Shown: positions 16,931 through 25,954 of the stretch, one piece after another
Layout of the letters: the number at the start of each line of letters is the position of its first letter
Position numbering within the stretch: the stretch's first letter is position 1
Assembly (NCBI RefSeq): GCF_900105965.1
Contig: NZ_FNTV01000001.1
Location: 496,001-560,000, forward strand
Length of the DNA: 64,000 bases
Source of the DNA: Arthrobacter alpinus
Lineage (GTDB): Bacteria; Actinomycetota; Actinomycetes; Actinomycetales; Micrococcaceae
Reading direction: 5' to 3'
The notes under the pieces: generated by a model
What the model saw: only the letters and a program-made list of their open reading frames with translations
The model's database searches: none
What the model was told of the DNA's origin: nothing
Made by a program: the position numbers and the translations under genes

Positions 16931-19036
16931 CTAACCCCGTGAACGTCGCAGCAGCCACACAAAGTAGGGGCCGCCAAGCAGGGCAATCATGAGTCCGGCC
17001 GGAATCTGGGCCGGTGAAATGATGGTGCGGCCCAGAACGTCGGCCACAGAGACCAGCAGCGCGCCCAGCAGCATTGAGACCGGGATGAGCCGGCCATGCC
17101 TGGCACCAACCAGTGCCCGGGCCAGGTGCGGCGCCACGAGCCCCACAAAGCCGACCGCACCGATCGCCACCACACTCAGGGACGCCAGGACGGCGGCCAC
17201 AGCCAGCAGTAGAAGGCGCGTCCGCTCGGATCTGATCCCAAGGATGCGCGGGGTGTCCTCGTCGATGGCCAGCAGGTCCAGCTGGCGGCGCATCATGAAC
17301 AACATTGGCACCGCCAGGAGCAGCCCCACCGCCACCGGGGCAACGTCCGGGAACGTGCGCCCATATGTGGTGCCGGAGAGCCACGTCAAGATCCGGGGCG
17401 TGTTCCACGGATCGGCTCGCAGCAGCAGAAACGTTGTCAAGGCGCTCAGGCCGTAGCCGCAGCCAATGCCGATCAACACAAAACGATCCGGCAGGAATCC
17501 GCCGCGCCATGCCAGCAGGGCGATCAGGGCGAAGGTGGCCAAACCCATCACCACAGCCATGGTGATGAGCAGGGGGCGTCCGCCCGCGCCCGACGTCACC
17601 ACGCTGACGGCACCCAAACCGGCCCCGGCCGTAATGCCGAGCAACCCCGGTTCGGCGAGTGGATTGCGCACGGTTGCCTGGACCACGCAGCCAGCCAAGC
17701 CCAGCGCTGCGCCGGCCAAGGCGGCGGCGGCCACGCGTGGGCCGCGTTCATCCAGCGCCCGCCCAATCAAGTCCGGTGCGGCGCCCTGGAGCCACAAGCC
17801 AATATCGCCCAGACGCAGCCACAAACTCCCTGCCAGCAAGCCAATCACCAGTGCCGCGAGCAGTAGCACGGACGCAGTCGCCAGGGACACGAAGAAACGA
17901 CGGCGGGAGTGGATACCGATCCGGGCGCTGGGTGGCTGGCGGATGGGGCCCGAATCCCGCATCCGCATGGCCAGGATGACTATCACCACGGCACCAAGCA
18001 TCGCCGTCGGGATTCCGGTGGGGATGGAGGTGGCGCCTTCGGCGCTGAGGATGCCGCGCAATACGGCGTCGGCCAGCAGGATCAACAGCGCTCCCAGCAG
18101 TCCGGACAGGGGGACCAGGAGCAGATGCCGGTGCAGGGCTTGGACACGGCTGGCGATGAGGCGTGCCAGCACCGGGGCGCCCAGGCCCACAAACGCGATG
18201 GGGCCGGCCAGCGTCACGGAAATGCTCGTGAGCACCACGGCGCAGACCACAGCGGTGAGGCGCGTAGGGCGGATAGGCACACCAAGGGTTGCGGCCGTGT
18301 CATCACCGAGTTTCAGGACGTCGAGCCGGCGGCACAAGAGAAAGGCCACGCACAGGACCACAATGATGACCGGCGCGGCCCGAACCGACGCGTCAAGGTT
18401 GAGCTGGGCCAGTGAGCCGCTGCCCCAAGCGAACAGGCCTGTGGTGTTTTCCTTGAACAGGATCAACAGCATGGCCGTCGCCGCATCCAACGCCATGGCG
18501 GTGGCCGATCCAGCCAGAATCAGCCGGGTGGTGCCATTGCCTGCACTATTCCCCGCGAGCCCCAGGACCAGGGCGGCGGCCAGCAGTCCGCCAACAAAGG
18601 CCACGCCGCTGGAGGCCCACAGAGGCACGGCCAGCCCAAAGGCGGCCACGAGCGAGAGTGCAAAGTAGGAACCGGCCGTGACGGCCAAGGTATCCGGGGA
18701 CGCCAGGACGTTGCGCGTAACGGACTGCAGCAGCACCCCTGCCGTGCCCAGTGCAAAGCCCACGGCGACGCCGGCGAACAGGCGGGGGAGCCGTGAGCCG
18801 GTCAGTACATCCCTGACCGGCACGCCGCCCACGCTCTCCTGGGCCCCAGCAAGGAGGCGCAACAAATTACGAGGGCCCACGCCGGAGGTGCCCTGGGTCA
18901 GGTGCCACAACCCCACAACCGTGATGGCGAGAGCGAGAAAAACCAGAACACCAACCCCGGCAGCTGTGCCGCCGGGGTTGGCCTCGGGCTTGCGGGACTG
19001 GATCCCCGGTGTTGCGGCTTGAGTTGGAGAGCTCAC
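16931..19036 (-). CDS. Double-length FecCD-type iron-siderophore ABC permease
   Basis: A 701-residue integral membrane protein made of two fused FecCD permease units (about residues 25-345 and 370-700), like FhuB. Each half repeats the family pattern: GSRLPRLFAGVAVGFALGTAG in the first half and ERGPRVAAAALAGAALGLAG in the second, with GFVGLVAPHLAR-type loops that contact the ATPase. One polypeptide therefore replaces the usual heterodimer. The start overlaps the binding-protein stop by 4 bp. The three genes on this strand form a complete ferric-siderophore importer. Confidence 0.93.
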   Translation of the reverse strand: MSSPTQAATPGIQSRKPEANPGGTAAGVGVLVFLALAITVVGLWHLTQGTSGVGPRNLLRLLAGAQESVGGVPVRDVLTGSRLPRLFAGVAVGFALGTAGVLLQSVTRNVLASPDTLAVTAGSYFALSLVAAFGLAVPLWASSGVAFVGGLLAAALVLGLAGNSAGNGTTRLILAGSATAMALDAATAMLLILFKENTTGLFAWGSGSLAQLNLDASVRAAPVIIVVLCVAFLLCRRLDVLKLGDDTAATLGVPIRPTRLTAVVCAVVLTSISVTLAGPIAFVGLGAPVLARLIASRVQALHRHLLLVPLSGLLGALLILLADAVLRGILSAEGATSIPTGIPTAMLGAVVIVILAMRMRDSGPIRQPPSARIGIHSRRRFFVSLATASVLLLAALVIGLLAGSLWLRLGDIGLWLQGAAPDLIGRALDERGPRVAAAALAGAALGLAGCVVQATVRNPLAEPGLLGITAGAGLGAVSVVTSGAGGRPLLITMAVVMGLATFALIALLAWRGGFLPDRFVLIGIGCGYGLSALTTFLLLRADPWNTPRILTWLSGTTYGRTFPDVAPVAVGLLLAVPMLFMMRRQLDLLAIDEDTPRILGIRSERTRLLLLAVAAVLASLSVVAIGAVGFVGLVAPHLARALVGARHGRLIPVSMLLGALLVSVADVLGRTIISPAQIPAGLMIALLGGPYFVWLLRRSRG

Positions 19037-20091
19037 CCCTTGAGAAGGGCGTCGACGAAGGCGTCGATGGCCTGCTGGCAGGACAGCGGCCCGCCGGCGC
19101 CCCAGACGCCGGCCGGGAAAGCGTAGGCGCGGCCTTCCTTGACGGCAGGCAGCGAAGTCCAGATCGGGTTCTTGGCCAGTTCGGTCACATAGCTGTCCGC
19201 GGTGTCATCATTGGAATAGAACAGGTTGGCGCTGCCCACGGCCGTCAGGCCCTCAATATCGGTTTGTCCCAAACCGTAGGCCGGGTCCACGCCGCCGTTG
19301 CCATAGCTCTTGTCGATCTCATCGGTCCAGGCGGTGCTCATGCCCAGCTCCTCGCCTAGAGCGGTGAACAATGCACCCTTGCCGTACGGGCGGATGGTGA
19401 CGTTGCCGCCTTCAATCCAGCCGTCAAAGAACAAGAAGCTCGACGTCGGCAGGCCGGCGGCCTCGACTTTGGCCTTGGCGTCGCTCAGGTGAGCATCGAA
19501 GCTGCCAAGGACCGCTTCTGCCCGCTCCGTACGGCCCGTGGCTTCGGCGATCATCGAGAAGACGGTTTTCATGTTGCCGATGGGGTCGGCGCCGTTGGCT
19601 CCCAAGGTGGCGAGCACAGGCACCCCGCGGGCCTCGAGCTGGGTGATGAGTTCGTCGTCGGCCTTGAACGCCTCGACGATGATGAGATCGGGGTTCGCGG
19701 CATACAGGGTGTCGAGATCCGGCTCGCCGCGGGTGCCAATGTCGGCCACACCGTCGGGGATGGTCTCGGCACTGACATAGGTTCCGTAGCCGGCTGCATC
19801 CGAAACCGCCACGGGGGCCACGCAGAGCGTGAGTGCATCCTCAATCTGCTGCCATTCCAGGACGGCAATGCGCTTGGCGGGCATGTCGAGCTTGACCGTA
19901 CGGCCTACGCCGTCGGTCATGGACACGGGAGCCGTTGAGGTAGCCGTGGTGTCGGTGGTGCAGTCCTGAGAAGAGGCGGCGACGGTGTCGTTTCCGGCGC
20001 TGTCGACGCTGGTGGTGCCGCAGCCGGTGAGGGCAAACGCGGCGACGGCGAGTGTGGCCGCTGCGGCCGCAAAGGGGTGGAACCGGGTCAT
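19033..20091 (-). CDS. Iron-siderophore ABC transporter substrate-binding lipoprotein
   Basis: A 352-residue periplasmic-binding-fold protein of the FepB/FecB type. The lipoprotein signal ends in FALTGC. The TroA/FecB-like core includes RIAVLEWQQIEDALTL, YAANPDLIIVEAF and a C-terminal FVDALLKG helix. It delivers a ferric-siderophore or heme-type ligand to the permease encoded next. Gene order is ATPase, binding protein, permease, with tight spacing. The ligand cannot be read from sequence. Confidence 0.92.
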   Translation of the reverse strand: MTRFHPFAAAAATLAVAAFALTGCGTTSVDSAGNDTVAASSQDCTTDTTATSTAPVSMTDGVGRTVKLDMPAKRIAVLEWQQIEDALTLCVAPVAVSDAAGYGTYVSAETIPDGVADIGTRGEPDLDTLYAANPDLIIVEAFKADDELITQLEARGVPVLATLGANGADPIGNMKTVFSMIAEATGRTERAEAVLGSFDAHLSDAKAKVEAAGLPTSSFLFFDGWIEGGNVTIRPYGKGALFTALGEELGMSTAWTDEIDKSYGNGGVDPAYGLGQTDIEGLTAVGSANLFYSNDDTADSYVTELAKNPIWTSLPAVKEGRAYAFPAGVWGAGGPLSCQQAIDAFVDALLKG

Positions 20092-20118
20092 GGAGGCTAT
20101 CTTTCGGGGAAGGAGTGT

Positions 20119-20964
20119 TTAGGAAAGTTGGGCAGAGGCGCCGCGAACCCGGGGCGAATGGCGCCCGATCGGGTCGATGCGGAGCCGGTTGCTGTGTTCG
20201 TCGAAGCTGACTTCGACACGGATGGAGTAAACCTCAGCAATGTTCTCGGCGGTAAGCACTTGGGCGGGCCGACCGCCGGCGTGGATGCGGCCTGCGGACA
20301 ACAACAGGAGATTGTCTGCAATGCGGGCTGCATGGTCCAGGTCGTGCAGCACAATGCCCACGGCAACGCCGTGATCATCGGCCAGGTCACGCACCAAATC
20401 CAGGGTCTCGATCTGATAGCGCAGATCCAGGTGGTTGGTGGGTTCATCCAAGAGCACCACGCCGGTCTGCTGCGCCACGCAGGCGGCCAGCCAGACGCGC
20501 TGAACCTCGCCGCCGGAGAGCTCGCCAACCGAGCGGTTGGCCATGGGACGTAGGCCCGTGGCGCCCATGGCGTGGTCGATGGCGCTCCGGTCAGTCGCGG
20601 ACAGTCCGGCAAAACCTTTTCGGTGCGGATGGCGGCCGAAGGCCACGACCTCGCGCACGGTCAGGCCCTGCGGTGCCGGCCGGGACTGGGAAAAGAGCGT
20701 AACCTCGCGGGCAAATTCCCGCGCCGAGAGCAGGGAGGCGGCCCGGGCATCCTGGCCGGTGCGGCCGCCAAGGGTTACGGTGCCGGCCTCCGCGCGGTGC
20801 AGACGTGCAAGTGAGCGAAGCAGAGTAGATTTCCCACTGCCGTTGGGGCCAACCAAAGCTGTCACCTGGCCAGGTTCGAGGGTGAGTGAAACCCCGTGCA
20901 CCACTGTCTCGCGACCGTACTGCAAGAGAAGGTTTTCGCCGCTCAGTGAGGTGCTGGGGATCAT
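20119..20964 (-). CDS. Iron-siderophore ABC transporter ATP-binding protein
   Basis: A 281-residue ATPase of the FepC/FecE type. Walker A is GPNGSGKST, the Q-loop region is TLFSQSRPAPQG, the signature is LSGGEVQRVWLAACVAQQ, Walker B is VLLDEPTNHLD, and the switch histidine is in GIVLHDLDHAARI. It is the first gene of the iron importer operon and lies about 170 bp downstream of an IdeR/DtxR-type box, so iron repression is likely. Confidence 0.94.
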   Translation of the reverse strand: MIPSTSLSGENLLLQYGRETVVHGVSLTLEPGQVTALVGPNGSGKSTLLRSLARLHRAEAGTVTLGGRTGQDARAASLLSAREFAREVTLFSQSRPAPQGLTVREVVAFGRHPHRKGFAGLSATDRSAIDHAMGATGLRPMANRSVGELSGGEVQRVWLAACVAQQTGVVLLDEPTNHLDLRYQIETLDLVRDLADDHGVAVGIVLHDLDHAARIADNLLLLSAGRIHAGGRPAQVLTAENIAEVYSIRVEVSFDEHSNRLRIDPIGRHSPRVRGASAQLS

Positions 20965-21292
20965 AACCGTGTGCCGATGCTGGCGGCGGTAGCTGGCAGA
21001 TCAGCGTTTGCGATGCAGGGGATGGGCATGGTGCTACCTAGGGCAGGAAGGGAAATGGTCGGGCGCGGCGCCAGTCCTGGGGGACCTGCAGGCTTCCTTG
21101 TCCAACGAGCAGTGGAACCACTGACGTCCTGGAAGTTAGGTTCGCCTTGCCTTAGTGAGTATATGGGCGGTCCGACCTGTCCGCAATCTGGATTTGGGGA
21201 CACCTGATTTGGTTTTCCGGACACTTCAGACCCATATTGCGTGGCTCTGATGAGCTTCTCTGGGATGCTCTTGCAGCGCTATTGCAGTGCTA
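20965..21292. other. Intergenic region before the iron-transport operon
   Basis: No gene is seen in these 328 bases. They hold the IdeR/DtxR-type box (21136-21154). They also hold a stretch at 21178-21223 with TGTCCG and CGGACA ends and an internal ATTTGG repeated twice, which looks like the end of a lost insertion sequence. The leader between the box and the ATPase start (about 170 bases) shows no clear structure. Confidence 0.5.
21136..21154 (-). promoter_or_regulatory. IdeR/DtxR-type iron box
   Basis: TTAGGTTCGCCTTGCCTTA at 21136-21154 closely matches the 19-bp actinobacterial consensus TTAGGTTAGSCTAACCTAA, with most positions of both half sites conserved. It lies upstream of the siderophore importer genes, the usual target of iron-loaded IdeR/DtxR. 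Confidence 0.75.
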
Positions 21293-22117
21293 TCACGAGG
21301 TGGTCGGAAGGGAGCCGGGCGTTGTCCCCATGACTGTGCGGAATGCTGCAATAAACGAGCTCGGTTGCGCGTAGCCCACCATCTCCGAGGTGGTGCGGAC
21401 GTCCCAGCCCTCGGACAGCAGTGCCAGGGCGTGATGGACGCGCAGTACCCGCCGCCACTGCGCGAAGGACAATCCGGTGGTGTGGCGAAACGCCCGGGTG
21501 ATGGTGCGTTCGCTGATGCCCAATAGTTGCGCCCACTCATCGAGGGACCGGCCGTCTGAAGGGTCATTGAGGAGGGTCTCGGCGATGGGATCAATTCTGC
21601 GGTCGCCAGGCAGCTGCAGTCGTAGCTGCTGCCCTGACGGTTGCAACACATCGAACACGACGGACTCAGCCCGTTCCCGGGCGTCACTGGGAAGGTCCGT
21701 GCGGGCGAGATGTCTAAGCAGGGATTCGAGAAGGGGAACCATGGTGATCACGGTGGGTGCCGCAAAGGCCACCGGAGTGCGGTGGCGAGAAAAGAAGGCG
21801 CTGTGAAATTCAACGTTGGCGGTGAGGCGGCCTGCATGTACCTGACCGGCGGGCAGCCACAAGCCTTCTCCCTCGGAGACGGTATAGATCCGGTCGCCAA
21901 CTCGCGTGGTCATGGTTCCGCCGCGCGCCCATACAAGTTCGTGGAGGGGGTGCGAGTGCGGCTCCCACTCGAGCGGCGCTGGGGGAGTTTCAGTTTCGGC
22001 AAAAATGACGAACGATTCGCGCATGTTAGGCGGAAGGCTCTGACCTCGGCGAACAACCGTGCTTGGCTCGCGGCGCCATGCCCCGTGCCCGGCATGGGCG
22101 GGCAGCGGAAGTCTCAT
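21293..22117 (-). CDS. AraC family transcriptional regulator with cupin-type sensor domain
   Basis: About 274 residues from the ATG at 22117. Its N-terminal part is a cupin-like ligand domain (PHSHPLHELVWARGG, GLWLPAGQVHAG). Its C-terminal part is the AraC double HTH (RSLDEWAQLLGISERTITRAFRHTTGLSFAQWRRVLRVHHAL, then YAQPSSFIAAFRTVMGTTPG). The start is uncertain: no strong ribosome site precedes 22117, and 22024 is possible. It lies upstream of the iron operon on the same strand, so it could be its activator, as AraC-type siderophore regulators often are, but this is inference. Confidence 0.85.
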   Translation of the reverse strand: MRLPLPAHAGHGAWRREPSTVVRRGQSLPPNMRESFVIFAETETPPAPLEWEPHSHPLHELVWARGGTMTTRVGDRIYTVSEGEGLWLPAGQVHAGRLTANVEFHSAFFSRHRTPVAFAAPTVITMVPLLESLLRHLARTDLPSDARERAESVVFDVLQPSGQQLRLQLPGDRRIDPIAETLLNDPSDGRSLDEWAQLLGISERTITRAFRHTTGLSFAQWRRVLRVHHALALLSEGWDVRTTSEMVGYAQPSSFIAAFRTVMGTTPGSLPTTS

Positions 22118-22235
22118 GCGAGTGAGTGTACCCGAGCCTGATGTGCTTGACTGCCGCGTGGAGCGCAACCCGGTGCGCAGGGCCGAAGCGCGATTGCCAG
22201 TCGCGGCTGTGACGACGACGAAGCTGCCAGCACCT

Positions 22236-22841
22236 TCAGCTGCGGCGGCCCACGCCGTCGAACAAGTTGGACACCAGCCCGGTGATGAAGGACTCTGTCA
22301 CGGGCTCATCCGGAATCAGGAGCCGGTGGTAGGCCGCGCCCCAGAGCTGGTCAACGAGGATCTGCACATCAACGTCGGCCCGGATCTGGGACATGTTTTG
22401 GGCGCGCTGCAGGCGTTCCCCTGCCAGGCGCCTGCGTTGTGAGGAATATTTCTGGCGAAAAGCAAGAGCCAGATCCTTGTCTGTTTGGGACTGGCCGATC
22501 AGCTCCAGCAGGGCCCTGCCGCCCAATGATGTGGTCATGAGCTTGCCGAAGGAACGAAGCTGGTGGGTGAGATCAGCGCGAATGTCACCGGTGTCCGGGA
22601 AAGCAAGCCTTTCCTCAACCGCGTGGAAGTAGCCATCAAGGGCTAGTGCTCCCTTGGATGGCCACCACTTATAAAGCGTTGTCTTGCTGACTCCTGCGTG
22701 GCGGGAGATGCGTTCAAAGGTGAGGTCCGCGGTCCCTTCGCTCAGTAGGAGGGTACCGACGGTCTCCAGGATGTCGGCGCGGACTTCCTCGGCTGGCCGG
22801 CGGCCGCGGCCGCGATTTTCCGGCAATGCAGCTTGGTCCAA
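22236..22841 (-). CDS. TetR family transcriptional regulator
   Basis: A 201-residue repressor. The HTH is in LTFERISRHAGVSKTTLYKWWPSKGALALDGYF (residues about 40-75), preceded by the basic GRGRRPAEEVRADIL. The ligand-binding C terminus is helical and of unknown specificity. It lies 76 bp downstream of a short-chain dehydrogenase gene on the same strand, probably co-transcribed. The double palindrome upstream of that gene is its most likely operator. Confidence 0.88.
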   Translation of the reverse strand: MDQAALPENRGRGRRPAEEVRADILETVGTLLLSEGTADLTFERISRHAGVSKTTLYKWWPSKGALALDGYFHAVEERLAFPDTGDIRADLTHQLRSFGKLMTTSLGGRALLELIGQSQTDKDLALAFRQKYSSQRRRLAGERLQRAQNMSQIRADVDVQILVDQLWGAAYHRLLIPDEPVTESFITGLVSNLFDGVGRRS

Positions 22842-22917
22842 GTTAGTTTTCTCCGCTCATGTCAATCAAATGATGCCAGAAACCTGGCTCACGCCGTGAT
22901 CTGGGGGCATGGATTAT

Positions 22918-23664
22918 TTAGGCGATGCCGCCGTTGGCAAAGAGCACCTGGCCGTTGATCCAACGTGCCGGTCCGGCCAGGAATGCTGCAACCTGGGCGA
23001 TGTCCTCGGGCGTTCCCAATCGCTCGAGAGGGGCCAGCTGGGTGAGGCGTTCCACGGTTTGCTCATCTTTCCCGTCAAGGAAAAGAGGCGTTGCTGTGGG
23101 GCCAGGCGCCACCGCATTAACGGTGATGTCCTTGCCTCGCAGCTCGCGAGCCAGGATAAGGGTCAAGCTCTCCACGGCGGCTTTGCTGGCGGCGTACGGA
23201 GCGTAGCCGGGGTGCTGGAGCAACGTCTGGCTCGTGGAGACGTTAATCAGCGCGCCACCTCGGCGCAGTCGATTGGCGGCAAGTTGGGACACCACGAATG
23301 TGCCGCGGATATTAATGCGGTGCATCCTGTCCAGATCCGCCAGGTTCAAGGTGGCAACGGGCGAAAGGATCATGATCCCGGCCGTGTTGATGACGACGTC
23401 GATCCCGCCAAATGCGGCCTCAACAGCATCGAAGGCTGCGGTCATGGCTGTCGGCTCGGAGACGTCGCCTGCAATGGTTATTGCCTGGCCGCCGCCAGCC
23501 GCAACCTCATCGGCAATCGACTGTGCCCGCCCGGAATTCCCTGAATAGTGGACGCCGACCGCAAACCCGTCGGCTGCCAACTTCATCACAACGGCACGGC
23601 CGATGCCGCCTGAGCCGCCCGTCACGAGGGCGACGCGGGTGGGTGTTTTGCTGGGGGTCATCAC
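22918..23664 (-). CDS. Short-chain dehydrogenase/reductase (SDR)
   Basis: A 248-residue classical SDR. The cofactor motif is TGGSGGIGRAVV, NTAGIM corresponds to the NAG motif, the active-site serine is in INVSTSQT, and YAPYAASKAAVE gives the YxxxK pair. It ends in the family-typical PEDIAQVAAFLAGPARWINGQVLFANGG. Substrate is unknown. It is probably the first gene of an SDR-TetR pair and is preceded by nested palindromes. Confidence 0.9.
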   Translation of the reverse strand: MMTPSKTPTRVALVTGGSGGIGRAVVMKLAADGFAVGVHYSGNSGRAQSIADEVAAGGGQAITIAGDVSEPTAMTAAFDAVEAAFGGIDVVINTAGIMILSPVATLNLADLDRMHRINIRGTFVVSQLAANRLRRGGALINVSTSQTLLQHPGYAPYAASKAAVESLTLILARELRGKDITVNAVAPGPTATPLFLDGKDEQTVERLTQLAPLERLGTPEDIAQVAAFLAGPARWINGQVLFANGGIA

Positions 23665-23683
23665 TTGCTCCTGGAGGTCTATG

Positions 23684-23716
23684 TGAACGATGTGTTCATA
23701 TAATCATAATATGAAC
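23684..23716. promoter_or_regulatory. Nested double palindrome, candidate TetR operator over the SDR promoter
   Basis: Two inverted repeats share a half site: TGAAC-N5-GTTCA at 23684-23698 and GTTCATAT-N7-ATATGAAC at 23694-23716. All arms are perfect. The element starts 20 bp upstream of the SDR start and contains AT-rich -10-like hexamers on both strands (TATAAT on plus at 23699-23704; TATGAT and TATTAT on minus). This is the expected layout for a repressor that shuts the SDR-TetR promoter. Confidence 0.6.
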
Positions 23717-23909
23717 GATCCGTCCACTACTTGCTGTGTTGATGGCTTCCGCGACCCCGGCGAGCCTTCACGTCCGCCTTGTCTTGAATCCCAGACTGCC
23801 TCCCATCGGGGCGCCTATTCATGGGCGGTTTTGAACGCTTGGATAGGAGCATAAGAACTTTTACCCGGCCGTTTGTGCTTGGCGACGAGCAACCGAAATA
23901 AGGAACATC

Positions 23910-25589
23910 ATGGCAACGATGCATGACCCATCCCGCACCATTCGTGCTGCCCGCGGCACCGAGCTTTCGGCCAAGTCGTGGCAGACCGAAGCCCCGCTGC
24001 GCATGCTCATGAACAATCTGGACCCGGAAGTGGCCGAACGCCCCGAGGACCTGGTTGTATACGGCGGCACCGGCCGCGCAGCCCGCTCCTGGGAGGCCTA
24101 TGACGCCATCGTGGCCACTCTCAAAACGCTTGACGACGACGAGACTCTCCTGGTGCAGTCGGGTAAGCCCGTGGGTGTCTTCCGCACCAACGTGTGGGCG
24201 CCGCGCGTGCTTCTGGCCAACTCGAACCTCGTGGGGGACTGGGCGACCTGGCCAGAATTCCGCAAGCTGGAGGCCGAAGGTCTGATGATGTACGGCCAGA
24301 TGACGGCCGGCTCGTGGATCTACATCGGTACCCAGGGCATTCTGCAGGGCACCTTTGAGACTTTTGCTGCTATTGCCGAGAAGCGCTTTGGCGGTACCTT
24401 GGCCGGAACACTGACCTTGACGGGCGGTTGCGGCGGCATGGGCGGCGCGCAGCCGTTGGCCGTCACGCTAAACGGCGGCGCCTGCCTCATTGTTGACGTT
24501 TCCGCCGAACGACTCCAGCGCCGTGTGGGCAAGCGCTACTTGGACGAGCTGGCACCTTCCCTGGATGCTGCGCTCGAGCGTGTGTTGGCGGCAAAATCGT
24601 CCAAGACGCCGCTGTCCGTTGGCGTTGTGGGCAACGCCGCCGAGGTGTTCCCCGAAATCCTGCGCCGCCATCAGGATGGCGAATTTGCTGTTGATATTGT
24701 CACTGACCAGACAAGTGCGCACGACCCACTGTCCTACCTGCCTACCGAATACTCCGTGGAGGAGTGGGCTGCTGAATCCGAGGCTGATCCTGAAGGGTTC
24801 ACGAAGAAGTCGCAGAATGCGATGGCCCGCCACGTACAGGCCATGGTGGAATTCCAGGACGCCGGCGCCGAGGTGTTTGACTACGGCAACTCGATCCGTG
24901 ACGAGGCACGGAAGGGCGGCTACAACCGGGCCTTCGAATTCCCGGGCTTTGTTCCGGCCTACATCCGCCCGCTGTTCTGCGAGGGCATGGGCCCGTTCCG
25001 TTGGGTTGCGCTCTCGGGAGATCCTGAGGACATCCGCGTCACCGATGAGGCATTGAAGGAGCTGTTCCCAGAAAATGCGCACCTGCACCGTTGGCTCGAC
25101 GCCGCTGCCGAACACGTTGAGTTTGAAGGCCTGCCGGCCCGGATTTGCTGGCTGGGCTACGGCGAACGCGCCAAGGCCGGCGTGATGTTCAATGAGCTGG
25201 TGGCTTCGGGCAAGGTGTCGGCACCGATCGTTATTGGCCGTGACCACCTTGATTCGGGTTCAGTCGCTTCACCGTACCGCGAGACCGAGTCCATGAAGGA
25301 TGGCTCCGACGCCATCGCGGATTGGCCCCTGCTCAACGCCATGCTCAACACGGCGTCCGGGGCCACCTGGGTTTCCATTCATCACGGCGGCGGTGTGGGA
25401 ATCGGCCGATCCATCCATGCCGGGCAGGTATCCGTTGCCGACGGTTCGGCACTGGCGGGCGAGAAACTTGCACGGTTGCTGACAAATGACCCGGGCATGG
25501 GCGTTATCCGCCACGCCGACGCCGGCTACGAGCGAGCCATTGACGTCGCCGCCGAGCGCGGAGTCCGGATCCCCATGCAAGAGCAGTAA
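23910..25589 (+). CDS. hutU: Urocanate hydratase (urocanase)
   Basis: A 559-residue NAD-dependent enzyme of histidine degradation that converts urocanate to imidazolonepropionate. It shows the [16 protein letters not shown] region, [18 protein letters not shown], the catalytic-cysteine segment [12 protein letters not shown], and the conserved [17 protein letters not shown] end. The ATG at 23910 is preceded by AAGGAACATC. No hutH, hutI or hutG is next to it in this window, so the rest of the pathway must be elsewhere. A long hairpin follows the stop. Confidence 0.96.
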   Translation: MATMHDPSRTIRAARGTELSAKSWQTEAPLRMLMNNLDPEVAERPEDLVVYGGTGRAARSWEAYDAIVATLKTLDDDETLLVQSGKPVGVFRTNVWAPRVLLANSNLVGDWATWPEFRKLEAEGLMMYGQMTAGSWIYIGTQGILQGTFETFAAIAEKRFGGTLAGTLTLTGGCGGMGGAQPLAVTLNGGACLIVDVSAERLQRRVGKRYLDELAPSLDAALERVLAAKSSKTPLSVGVVGNAAEVFPEILRRHQDGEFAVDIVTDQTSAHDPLSYLPTEYSVEEWAAESEADPEGFTKKSQNAMARHVQAMVEFQDAGAEVFDYGNSIRDEARKGGYNRAFEFPGFVPAYIRPLFCEGMGPFRWVALSGDPEDIRVTDEALKELFPENAHLHRWLDAAAEHVEFEGLPARICWLGYGERAKAGVMFNELVASGKVSAPIVIGRDHLDSGSVASPYRETESMKDGSDAIADWPLLNAMLNTASGATWVSIHHGGGVGIGRSIHAGQVSVADGSALAGEKLARLLTNDPGMGVIRHADAGYERAIDVAAERGVRIPMQEQ

Positions 25590-25607
25590 CCCCGCCCCTT
25601 GGCAGTT

Positions 25608-25669
25608 ATGACGCCGATGCTGTCATTCGCGCTGGAAGTATCAGCAGCGAATGAGAGCATCGGTGTCAT
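25608..25669. repeat. Long inverted repeat after hutU (terminator-like hairpin)
   Basis: The 23-base arms 25608-25630 and 25647-25669 are complementary except for one G-G mismatch and one G-T wobble. The 16-base spacer itself holds GCTG/CAGC. The right arm runs into a T-rich TTCTTGTTTTG (25670-25680). It may end hutU transcription, but the arms are longer than in the other terminators of this window, and the U tract is weak. Confidence 0.6.
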
Positions 25670-25720
25670 TTCTTGTTTTGGTGAGCCTATTTGTCGCCGC
25701 CGGAGCAGAGGAGTCATCGA

Positions 25721-25954
25721 ATGACGAAGTACCTGATCTCGTTTCACGATGAAGCCATGGTGGTCCCGGATGCGGAATTCGAGGCGGTGCTCGTAGCCAG
25801 CGACGGCGCGTTAAGGGAGGGAACCTACCCGGGCCACAAGGTGCCCAACGGCGGCTACCTAATTCTTGGGTTGCCGACGGGGGAGGGGACATCCCGACGT
25901 CGTGCCTTAGCGTTTCCGGGTCCTAGAAAGGGGCCAAACCACTGCGGTCGATGA
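25721..25954 (+). pseudogene. Decayed YCII-family gene
   Basis: The frame from the ATG at 25721 starts MTKYLISFHDEAMVVPDAE and then jumps directly to VLVASDGALREGTYPGHKVPNGGYLILGLP. Intact YCII-related proteins of this type (about 110-120 residues) have roughly 30 residues between these parts and a C-terminal helix ending in a cysteine-rich strand. Here the middle is missing, and after GLPTGEGTS the sequence no longer resembles the family. The frame runs into the 3' end of the convergent SDR gene. I read it as an internally deleted, truncated remnant. Confidence 0.6.

Noticed and set aside
17466..18668. A 400-codon plus-strand frame opposite the double-length permease
   Set aside because: It is the complement of a strong FecCD permease gene. 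Its product is rich in Arg, Pro, Ala and Ser with no domain, typical of a mirror frame in GC-rich DNA.
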